From NCBI GenBank assembly GCA_026261815.1, contig JAMPIT010000258.1, positions 16,944,501 through 17,008,500 of the forward strand: a DNA stretch of 64,000 nt, read 5' to 3'. Below the pieces are notes generated by a model that saw only the letters and a program-made list of their open reading frames with translations, was not told where the DNA came from and searched no databases. The position numbers were made by a program, and so were the translations under genes. This document shows positions 1 through 11,100 of the stretch, piece after piece. Numbering within the stretch: the first letter of the stretch is position 1; each line of letters begins with the position of its first letter. The DNA is from Monarcha castaneiventris obscurior. Taxonomy: Eukaryota > Chordata > Aves > Passeriformes > Monarchidae.

Positions 1-1309
1 TCTGCTGTTTCTAGTAATAAGACTAATGGTAACAAGCTTTGGGGATACATTCTGGCAGAGCTAATGCAATCCATGTAATAGCAAACGAATCAATTTATCA
101 AATCCTAATTATTCTTATATAATGTAGGGATTCCTAGTTTGTTTTTGTGCTGTCACATAATGCTATTCCAGCAGCAACTCCTAGCTTTGTGATAAGTGGT
201 GCTTTAGGGGTGGGATGGGGCCATGCAGCTCTGCAATGAAGTTCTGCAAACTCCTGCTGGGAGCAATATTTTAAGGACAAGGCACATAGAGATGGCACGT
301 GTCTGGCTTGTCAGAAGATTTTGTGTTGAGTTTGTGGGAGTTCTGGAGCTGGTGGTGAAACAAACAATTTACATTACAGGCTAGTGACTACTTTGACAAA
401 TTTTGATTAAATTGATTTTAAAGATAGAGCAGGACAACAGGCTGGTAAGACCTTCCAAGTATGACAGTAAAAAAGGAAGTTGTGATGTAGCCAATTATTG
501 ATGTTTATTCCATTGCTGACTAGAAAGTTTGCTTTTTAACCTAGCCGAACACTGGTTCTCACATGACCATTGTGATTTAAAAACAAGAATTTGTATGTGG
601 ATATACTTCAGACTGAGTCTTAATTTTTTTTCTCCTGCTGGTGACCCTTTGCCTTTAGCACCAGCAGTACCTGACTGGTACATCAAAATCTGTGAAGAGC
701 AACCAGGGCTCTTTGTGTTGTCCAAGTCTGTTTTTAGCAGACTGTCATGACTCCTGAACAGCGTCTAGTTAGTGCATCCGAGGGAGAACTATCCCCTCAA
801 ACTTGTATTTAAAACAACTCAGAACAAGGGATTTTTGATTATAAATACTGCTTTATTCTGATGTAACTAAGAATTGGCCACACTAAGCTGTACTCCAGTG
901 CTCTGCCCAGGCTTCCGTCCCTGTGCCCCCTTCCAGGGACGGCAAACTGATCCAGCAGCTTAGTTTCAGTGGCTCATCCCAAGACAGAAGATGGCTTTGA
1001 GAACTTGGGCAGTTTGAGCAGGAGACAGATTGGAATCCTAAATTCAGCATCCAGTCTTCCAAGTTCAGCTGTTCCTGAGAGTGACACCAGCGGGTGAGGT
1101 CTCATCCAGGGAGCACTTGGATTCCAGTGTTGCACAGGGCTGAGATGCACACAGCAAGGGCCCTTACACGGTTAGAACAAGCTTTATAGTGTTTATTACC
1201 ACGTTATTGGGCAACTGCCGTGCTTAACCATGCGGACCATAGGGACTGGCCCAGTACTGGAGTCTGAACAACTACAAAACACAATGATAGAAAACAAAAA
1301 GCTATTTCT
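1..1309. other. Upstream intergenic DNA, no gene seen
   Basis: No exon, RNA gene or long frame is recognisable in this stretch upstream of the MTF2 CpG island. The only open frames are short, overlap on both strands (about 495-750), and lack splice context or familiar motifs. Confidence 0.6.
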
Positions 1310-1440
1310 GGAATCTGAGAATTGTTAGTGTTGGAAGGGACCTCTGGAGCAGGTAACACAGAAATGCACCCAGGTAGGTTTTGAATGAATCCAGAGGGAG
1401 ACTTCAGGACCTCGCTGTTCAGCCTGTTCCATTAGTTCAG
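1310..1440 (-). mobile_element. CR1 LINE 3'-end fragment, reverse orientation
   Basis: The + strand reads as the reverse complement of a CR1 3' region. It holds the diagnostic stretch 'gttggaagggacctctggag' followed by 'ggttttgaatg', 'ccagagggagacttc' and 'cagcctgttcc'. About 30 bases normally found after 'ctctggag' are missing. CR1 is the dominant bird LINE, so this supports an avian source. The match is from memory of the consensus. Confidence 0.82.
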
Positions 1441-1946
1441 CTAATACAGCTGCTGCTAAAAACTTCAACTGAGGTTCAGCTCATCTCCTAAAATGGCAGC
1501 ACCCCGGTGTCAGTGCAGAGGAGCACCCTGACCACTCCGCTGCCCCCGGGCCGGTCGCGGCACCCTCCGGCACCTGGGCAGGGCCTGGCCTCGCCAGCTA
1601 CCCGGGCAAGAGGGCGGACTCAGGGTCACTCTACTTGGCAGGGCCACCCCCACCGATGCGGGGAGCGTGTCCCTGAGCCCGGGCGGGGAGTCCCGCGGGG
1701 CGGCGGGACCGGGGCAGCGCCGCATCCCCTCAGGTGCGGCGGGAACAATGAGCGCCAGGGCGGAAACGAGCCCCGGCTGCGCGCACCGATCCGCGCCGGG
1801 CGCGCACAACTAAAATAGTCCCTCTTTGTTCGCCAACGGCGGCGGCTCAGCTGCGCCCCGTGTCCTTCCGCCGCGGCGCCCCCGCGCCCGCCCCCGGCGC
1901 TGCCGGCGCAGGCGGGGCCGCCGGGGCGGGGCCGCGGCCCTTTGTG

Positions 1947-1959
1947 CTCCCAGAATGCA
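1947..1959 (+). promoter_or_regulatory. Candidate ZNF143/STAF site
   Basis: The sequence CTCCCAGAATGCA, followed by 'ccagcgc', matches the core CCCAGAATGCA of the known ZNF143 (SBS) promoter motif. It lies about 225 bp upstream of the MTF2 start codon inside the CpG island, a usual setting for this motif. Occupancy is not shown by sequence. Confidence 0.5.
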
Positions 1960-1983
1960 CCAGCGCCTCCTCCGCGGGAAACA

Positions 1984-1992
1984 AAAATGGCG
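1984..1992 (+). promoter_or_regulatory. Candidate YY1-type site
   Basis: AAAATGGCG matches the YY1 core (AAnATGGCG) and sits 25 bp downstream of the candidate ZNF143 site. The motif is short, so chance occurrence is possible. Confidence 0.35.
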
Positions 1993-2183
1993 AGGGGCTG
2001 CTCTGGGGCCGGGCTGCCCGTGAGGCGGGTCTGACCGTCCCCCGCCGCCTGCCGCAGCGGGTCCGCGTCCGGGGGGCCCGCTGCGCACCGAGCGCCCGGC
2101 CGCATCGCGCCGCGCCGCCGGGGGAGGCTCCCGAGCTCGCCGATTTCCCTGTATGAGGCGGTTGGCACCACTGGAGAGACCGA

Positions 2184-5100
2184 ATGAGGTGAGGGTGGGG
2201 GGAGGGAGGGGCGGCCGGGCCCGCGCGGTGGGGGCGGCGCGCTCCCCGCAGCCCGGGCCGCCGGTGCCGCTTCCCGCATCCCGGCGCCGCGGCCGGGAGC
2301 GCTGCCAGGGGCCCCGCTCCGGCCCGGGGGGCCCCAGGCCTTGGGGGGAGGGGGAGGGAGCTCCCTCCGAGCGGCCGCTGGCAAGCGAATGTGAGGGGTC
2401 AGCGGTGCTCCTCGGTGACCAAAACAAAGGGAGGGAGGCAGCGGGCCGGTCGGCGGGGCCGGGGGCTGCAGCGGTGAGGTGCCATCAGCCCCGCGCCAGC
2501 TGTATTTTCATCTTCTCCTTTAAGGATATTGTCCGAGTAGGCTGCATTTGCTCGAGTGCGAAGAGAGCAGCACAAAGAGGTAGTGGTGCTCGTTGGTAAC
2601 TTTGTTTTAGGGGTGGTTTTTTTGTTTCTTTTTTTTTGTTTTGTTTCTTTAAGGGGGGGTTGGGGTTTTTTTGTTTGGTTTTTTTGTTGTTGTTTTTTGC
2701 AACGCCTCACTTCTTACTTTCTGTCAGGCTTGACGATTTGAATGTGACAGTAGGCTTTTAGTCTATTAAAGTGTGGTAACTGTTGCTGGCTGAAAGAACG
2801 TGCAGTAATGCATTTTCTTTTTTTTTTTGGTATTGAATTCTGTGGAAAGCATGGGCTGATACCTCTTTTAGTGAAAGAGAACAATATGGTTCTGTGCTGG
2901 ACGCTCTGGACACTGATATTAGTGTTGAAATACGAGGGGTTGTCATTCATCCATGAAGTATCAGGGTGCTATTAGAAGTAGAGGGCCTGCATAATTAAAT
3001 GAAAGGTTCTGCCAGGAAAGCAGTGTAGCATTATGGTTGCTTCTGGAATTTGTGATAGGCCCATCTTTTCATAACTCTAAAAGGTCAAACATCGTAATGG
3101 ATGATGACATAGTTTTCTCCTGACTTAGAGTAAGGGAACGTGATCAATGATATACACTCAAACTGCCAAAAGTATGGAATAGTAACAAAACAGTTTCCCT
3201 GTTGTTTTTATTCCTTTGATCTCTAGTCAGGTTGGTAAAAGTTAACCTCGTAATGTTTGTCCCCTTTTTTGAGAGATCAAATTACATTTAATTTGAAAAA
3301 AAATGAGATTAAAAGAGAAGGGGGAAGCTTAGTTTCTCTGTTATTAGAATACAGGTTGGTGAGTTCATAGCTTTTCATTTAAAGGAGAATAAGGGAAAAC
3401 AAAGATTGAAAGTATGAAAGGAGATGCATAATATAGTGAAAATGAGAAGGGTCTTTGCAAGGAGCTACGAGTTGTGAATCTGTACTGAGAGTATAATGTA
3501 GTAATATTTTCTGCAGTTAACCCTTATTTTGTCAAATAAAGGTGTGTGGCTTCTCAACAAATTGCCTTTTCTGTTCTGGAAAGAATTTTAAATGAGATGT
3601 AGATGCTTCTCATATGACTTAATATGGCTAGTCAGCAGTGAATATATATATTTTTTAATAGGTGAGAGAGACATGTATTGGTAGTTAGTATGAAGTTATG
3701 TTTGTCCCTCCCTGCACCAGAAGATCTGGTAAAATTTATGAGAAGAGTAGCTGTAACAAATAAGTTGCAGTTAATTTCCTAGTAGACAGTGGACTTCTGT
3801 ATTCCCTGGAGATGGATGTGAATTAATGTAGAGGCACTAAAGCATATTTTGTGCTCCTCATCTGAGTTGTGGAGGAGGAAGCTTGGAGATGTGACTAGAA
3901 GCACATGTGACTAGAAGCCAATATGAATCTTCTCTTAGTTTGTGGATTGACCACGTATTTTGTGCAACTGGCCTCTGACCTTGCTGCAGAGTTGGTTTCA
4001 CCTTCTTTACAGGCCTTCCTTGCCGGAAGTGGAGGGGAAGTGTGTCTTTGAGCAAAACACAACAGGAGAAGAATTATAAAACCACAGGTATTGCTGGAGA
4101 TGTAATCTCCATGGAGGAGTGAAATCAAGAAGCTTAACTTTCTTTGAGAGGAGAGCTAATGATGAGAGCATTCCTGATGAGTCTGGACATACTTCATTCA
4201 CTAAATATCTTCAAGGATAATACTGCTTTACTTACGTTTCAGATCTATTAATATTTTTAATTCTGTGGAATGCTTATGAAGGTTGCTGTTCTTGTAGACT
4301 AACCTTAAAGAAGAAAACTTATCATTATGGGGTTTTGGTCAGCTCTGAAATCCTTTTTCTTCCCCACTTCTCCCAGAGCAAGTCAGCATGGTGTGTTATC
4401 TCTTTCATTGCTGGGATGTGTGCTCATACTCCTGTAGGTGTGTTGCTGCATGTACTGGATTTGGGTACTGCAGAAACCCAAGAGGCAGTTGCTGTATATC
4501 ACAGAGGTGCTGAGGATGCAAGTAATGGAAAATCTGGTCTGAAAAGGTGTCCTGTGACCCGGTGCCATTGTTTTCTCCCTGTACCTTCTGCCTCTTTGTG
4601 TACAAACACATGATGGATCCCAAACAAATGGGTCTTGCGGTGCACGTCTGTCCTATTTCCCTACATGTGTGGGGAGAAATATGTAGAGAAATGTGTTATG
4701 ATCTTTTAAACGTTATTGCTTTCACTATTTACATCAAATGGAATTAAAACACTTAAAGTTATTTAAAATTTCTTGAGGGAGAATGTGAGCAAGTGAAAAC
4801 AAAATTACAAATGATTGTAGTATTATGAACATGGTGACTACCTCTTTTTAACAGTATGCATCAATCATATTAAGGACAATCATATTTCAGAGGGTCAGAG
4901 AACAAAATCACATTTCTAGTATTCTATCTAGATGCTGTCTAACAAGTTTTGTGGAGAAGGAAATAGTCACTTCCCTTCAGTCTTCTGGCTAAACTTCTTT
5001 CTGATATGCAACAGATCCATAGATGAAACTGCTAGTCAGATGAATAGGCTGCGGGGCCTCACGTAGTTTTTATTACCAATTTTTTATTTCTTAGAAGCAA

Positions 5101-8100
5101 AATTTATTACTTTTGTCAAGTAATGTGATGTATATACTTCTGAAAGCATGGATCTACTTTAAAAACTCACTAATGAAAAGATATTCTGGGATAACTGGAG
5201 TGTTCCTTAAAAAGTCTGACCAGACAGAAGAATTCAGAGGAAAAAAATCATAGCCAAAATGTAATGCCCTTTGAAAGAATTAAAACCCTCACCAAAGCCA
5301 ACCACCCTATTGGGATAGTAATGTATTATGTGAAATCACATTTGATTATCATGAGTAGTATTAGGGTTGACTGGGTAAGGCTGAGAATAAGCAAGTTCCA
5401 GTTTCGTATCGTATTGACAAGGAGCGGCTTATACAGAATAGTTACCCTGCAGTCATTGGTAGGACAAAGTTGTTCTGCTTTAAATGATACTTTAACTTTT
5501 ATCCATGGTGGGTTTTTGTTAAACTTTGCTCAAGTGGCCTTTGAATTGGCTTGCTGCACATTTGAACAAACATGTGAACTTGACTCGTGTAGGCTTTCAG
5601 GAGCACCAAGGAAGCTGTGTGATGTTCTTGCAGGGCTCTCCCTTACTATTGCAGCTTGTTGAGAACAGAGCTAATCCATAATGATTAAATAATAGTAAAT
5701 GTTAAACCTGTCTTTAGAAAGGGCTAAGAGTTCAACTAACCACAGGCTGCTTAGCTTCACTTTGGTCATTAGGGAAGTCATGAAGTCTTCCTGGAGGATG
5801 TCTCTGGATGCATGGAAAGGTGTTGACTAGTAACAGTCACCAAAGATATAAACCATGGTCTGAACGACCTGACCACCTTCTGTGTTAAAAATGGCAGGGT
5901 TTTTGAACATGTGGAGAACCTCGTCCAACCTCAGTTGCAGCAAGGCTGAAGGAAGAGATTGTTTTCTTCTCTGTGGAATTTCATGAAGTTCACATTCAAA
6001 GTCCTGCATCTGAAGAAGGAACCCCAGGCTAAGATTGGCTGGGGATCTGACAGACAGAAAGCAGAATACGAGCCAGCACTGTGTCCTGTAAGCTAAGGCA
6101 AGTGGTATCCTGGGCTGTATTAACAGAAGTAGGAGACTGAGGGGAAGTGATAATTTTCTTCTACACAAAACTTGTTAGACAGCATCTAGATAGAATGCTG
6201 TATTCTCGTGCTGCCACTGCAGGAGACATCCTGCTAGGTGAGTTTGGTTTTGGGCCACCAAGACAGTCAGGGACTGGAGCAGTTGCCCTGTGAGAGGGGC
6301 CTTAGGGAGCTGGGTTCATTCAGCTTCAGGGAGACATAACTGCATCCTTCCAGCTCCTATGAGAAAGTTTGTGTGATGCAGTTGGTCTCTTCACAGCAGT
6401 GCATGGCAGGAGGACAAGAGTTAATGTGCTGACATTAGAATAAGAGAGATTCTGGTGGGGGAGAGAACATCCCCTCTCCCCGGGGTGGCAGCTCTGCAGT
6501 GGAACAGGGGCCCAGGGTGCTTGTGTGGCCACTTGGTTTGACCTCATGGCTGATGCTATGCTGAGCAGGACTAGAGAATTCCTGAGAACCTTTCCACCCT
6601 GAATTACTGTATTATCCTCAATGCTTAAAACTGAAACTAATTTTAATAATGTATTTCTTATCCCCCAGTATTTACTCTCATTTTCTAGACTGAGGGATGC
6701 CTAGATTAGAGTCCCTTTGCCCTTCTTTGGTACAGTTGGCTTTTGATTGTATGAGCATGCAAGACAGTGTAAAGATAAGGAACTCCAAGTGTGTTTTGTA
6801 GATGTTGTATGGCATGGCACATTGGAAAAGCAATATTCTTTTCAGTCTATGAAGTAGTGTAGAGGATAGACTATAATCTGGATTTGTACTTGATCCTTTG
6901 CTTAGTAGAAGTTAATGGCAATGTACTAATATAATGGCCTGTTTATGTGTAATTGAAAAATGACTGCTGCAAAAATGTTGGTATTATGAAAAGCAAAGTG
7001 ATTTTTTTCTTTTTTGTTATTTGTTCAATCAACCTGATCTGAAGTTTGGATCTGGGTTGGGTTGGAAGAAGTTAACTTAGGTTTGACTTGTCATCCTGCT
7101 AATTTTGACTGTCTTCTTGGCCCAGCAGAATCTTTTTATTTGGGGGAGGGAAGTATGTTTGCCATAGTGAACAGATAATGGTTAGTATGAGATCTCATAA
7201 ATGGTGGAGAAGCTGAAAAGAAGAAATGTGGCTAGGATGCAACGTCTCCAGCTGTTAATGTAGGTACTAGATCCAAGTCACAGGCAATGTTAGAAACATG
7301 GCTTTAGCTTGGTTATGTGGAGCTGGGTAAACAAGCTAAGATTATTACTCTCAGGCAAGATTAATTTCCCTTTTCTGGTGTCTTCTAGCTGTGAACACTT
7401 GGTTACCTGGCTTGTTTAGTCACCAGATCTCTCTGTGAGGTACTTTGATTTGCTTTAAGTATCAGTCAGTGAATCCATAGTAAGGGAAAGAAAGTGGAAT
7501 AGAAAGCTAATGGAGAAGCCAGCTGGTCATTCCAGAGCTGCTGGGAAGGAAGCAAGCTGCTGTGTTGGGTAAGCCATGTGTGAAACTGCCATCAGTTCTG
7601 TGTGTTCTGAGCTCGTGCTAGACCTCCACTCCCCTCATTCCATGTGAATGTTAACTGTTCTAAGGAGAGAAGAACAGGCTGCTGGTAGTTCAGTTTTGTC
7701 TAATAAAGGATAATAAAAGGCTAGTTTGCAACTTCAGACCAAAAAAAAAATTGTGATTGATCAGCAATACCATCATAATTCTGGAATTTGAAGTGATTAT
7801 CTCTAGTTATATATTTTCCTTTCCTGTGTGGTATCGCATTTCCAGTTTTGAGATAGATCCTAAACCTCTGTGAGTTGTCTTAGTAGAATGCTCTATGTTT
7901 GATTTCTAGTCTGAATTCCCTTTTGATAAATCTTTAAAGTCATCATCCCTTCACTGTGATTTGTATTTACTAAGAATAAATGAGCTATTCATCCCACTTT
8001 GAGTTTTCTCAGTGTATTAAAATTTTCTCTTAGTATTCTTTGGGCACTTTGTTGTTAAAATGTAGTATCTTTAATGCTTCCAAAAACTATCTGTGCACAT

Positions 8101-11100
8101 GGGGTAGCTATCACCTGTTACTGTTGCAGCATTTGTGAATCAGGCAGCCCTTCTCAAAAAGTTTCCTGAAAGGGAATGGGTTGTCAGTGAGCCTGACTGC
8201 AGTTCAGTCATGCAGTCTGGCAGTGCCAGCTGAGGGAGTTTGTGTTCCAAGTTGCTTGTTTGCATTTATTTGGTTGTGCTTTTAAACCATTCTGTGAAGC
8301 AGATCAGTGAACTGAGATGGCTGGGGAAAAAAAACCAAACCCATCCAAGGGAGTTTTTCTTAAAATAAGTTTTTTCATAGCATCTGTTGAGACTGAAGGA
8401 GTACAGTAGTATGAATGATCTTGAGAAAAAGACACTTGGAAACAAGAATGCTCAGTCTTTTTGATCCTCCAGTCTCTTCACATCTTTTCCCCCAGCTTTT
8501 CCTACTTCTTTCTTCAGTAGGATTGCTGTAGAGGAGTAGAGGCACCAAATGGACACCAAAATTTACTAACTGCTGATGAAGAGGTTAGAGTTACAAGCAA
8601 GTCAAAACTAACAAATTTAATTTTGATAAATACAATGCAAGGCATGGTAACTGCTTATGGTTTATAAATCTGACTCATTTAGGTAGTTTACTTTGAGGGG
8701 GGAGTTTGCCATTTCTGTTGACAATCTTCTGCTTCTGCAACATATTGTAAACTAATTCATTAAGCAGATGAATATAAGGTATTCTTCTGCCTTTCTTGCT
8801 TGAGAATATCTGTGGCTATGATCTAGACTTCAAGGTGAAAAATCAGTGAGCATTTTCTTCATGACATCATGACTTCATGACATCAACTTCTCAAGAAAAG
8901 GTGGAAGTTAATTTGTATTTTCAAACTGTATCAGGTGTGCAGGCACATTTTACTGACTGCTACCACTGACTTCTGAAAGATTGTATGGGTATATAAGTAC
9001 TTTTCTTTGTTTTTTCGTTTTATCTGCCAGCATAAGAATACAGCACAACATACTTAGTATGGAATAATAGATGTAAAGCCATACATGCTGTATGACATAC
9101 ATTGTATCTTGGTTGGGCAAGTTAAATGAGGTAAATTAGATCTTTATATTGGAAAAGATTTTTTTGAAAAACAGTGCATCTGTTGAATATTGTGCAAGTA
9201 TAAGTTCTTGGAGAGAAATGTTTAAGGTGGGGAAATTGTTATTTCGAGGTTACTAATTTTGTTGGTAACTGTAAATAATATGGTAGGAAGGTGCTATAAA
9301 GCTAACTTTAGGGAAGACTGGAAAGCAAGTTGCTAGGCAATATGGGACCTTAAACTTCTTGTTTACCAATTTTGAAATTCAGTTTGCCTTTTAACTTCCA
9401 ACAAGAGTTTTATTTTAATGGTAGGTGTGAGTTTTTGGCATTCCACTACAACAGGTAGAGCTGTGACAAGACAGATGGGCAAGTTAGTAACATTTTATGC
9501 ATGTAGCTTTTACACCGGTCTGCACTGCATTTCTTGTGCTGTAATTCCAGAAGATACTTCAGAGACACCAACTGTAAGTAACTTATGTCCTGCTCATTAA
9601 AGTCAACTTGTTAAAACAGTAGCTCTTCCTACTTAATCTCAGTCAAAAACATTGAGGGAATGTTTCCCTGGAGAGAAACTTCCTATCCATGTGGAAAGCA
9701 ACTGTTAAGCTACTGTCAGCCTATTGTGGTAACTAGCCCTATTTTCAGTCTGTGAGATAAACCATAAACTGCCACAGCAGGAGCTGCTTCATGAGCTGTT
9801 TAGTTGTCACTTCTGCACTGCCATCACTCACAAAGAGAGCAGTGTGGACAATGGGGAAGTGTCTGGTTTATTGGCTCACATCTTTACTGTGTACCAAAGT
9901 TCTTTGGTCTCTGAAGCTGCTATTGTGAATTTACGTTGTTGTATAAGCGAATGTATAGATTCATTTAAGTGTTTTGTGCCAGAGAATGATGCACGCTTTT
10001 TTTTTGTTGTTATGATTTCAATGGAGTTGTTAGACAGACTTTTGTACTTAAAAGAATGCTTTTGAAGACTTTTTACTATAAAGCTCATAGTTGTTTTTTA
10101 AATGGCAATCTGTACTGTTTATGATAAATGAATTTATGTCTTTTTGTGTATTCAGTACGAGATCTTTCACACATTTTTTCAAGTACTGGAAAAGAAGAGC
10201 AAACATTCCTCCCTTGTAGCAGGAATAGCTACCTATTTCTAGGCTAGCCTAGCTTTTCCTAGGGTCTTAAACCCTAGAAAAACTTTGGAAAGAAAATTTT
10301 TGAACCTCTTTGAGAGTAGTTCTGTCAAAACAGTTGTAAACCAGATGTTAGTACTAAGAAAGCAAAAAATAAGTGTCCTGGGCTGCCGTGCTTTTACTTT
10401 TTATTATGGTAAACCTATTTTGAATGCTACATGTGTTCTGTCCCATTTATCAGAGGTTAGAGTAGAGCTGAGGAAAAGCAGCAGTAACTGGAATCAGCTT
10501 TGGTGTAAGAAGCAGCAGAATTGGTAAGATTCTTTATCTGGGAAATCTGGTTGGGTGGTGGGTCTGAATATTGTTACTGCACCATGAAGAGAGAAGATGG
10601 GAAATGACAGTTTAATTTTCTGATGCAGTGATGAAGGATATCAGATGAAGTGACAAAGTGCCAGCTGTGAAACAAGCCAAAGGATTTTTTTGTTCCTCTG
10701 GTCTTCCCTAGTCACCCATCTGAATATTTTTGTATTTGGGATCAAACAGGACTTAAATTGGTGACCCATGAGGATGCCAGAGGCCCATTATAGCTACTCT
10801 CACTGCTATATCATTGTTTAGTGTCACACTGATTATAAATATGCTTAAAGCAGCTGATTTTCTTGTGCCTAACCTTCCTGGTTTAAACTGTTTAATATGA
10901 TACTTTAAGCCATTATCTTTCCAGTTTTACTGTCATATTAAATGTGAATAGTACATTCTTCAGAGAGGAGATTGCTTTCTCGTTGAAGCTGTAGAGCAAC
11001 TTCTCAAATATGTCTATAGCAATTCTCACACTCTATGGGACACTGATTAGTTTATGGCTTTTGTTGGTGCTTTGAGATTAATTCAAATGTTTATGGTGCT

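Larger units (their letters stand above)
1500..2480. promoter_or_regulatory. CpG island / MTF2 promoter and 5' UTR
   Basis: Base composition changes abruptly to GC-rich with dense CpG from about 1500 to 2480, while both flanks are AT-rich. The island contains the MTF2 start codon (2184) and the first donor (2189). The transcription start cannot be fixed from sequence; it probably lies upstream of about 2150. Long open frames on both strands here (for example 1626-2384 minus, 2153-2599 plus) come from the lack of AT-rich stop codons and are not genes. Confidence 0.85.

Noticed and set aside
1626..2427. 252- and 205-codon minus-strand ORFs opposite MTF2 exon 1
   Set aside because: They overlap each other in different frames within a CpG island where stop codons are rare. 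No motif or homology was recognised.
5264..5662. 132-codon plus-strand ORF in MTF2 intron 1
   Set aside because: No recognisable domain, no splice context, and typical intronic composition. It sits just upstream of a CR1 fragment but did not match CR1 proteins as I know them.
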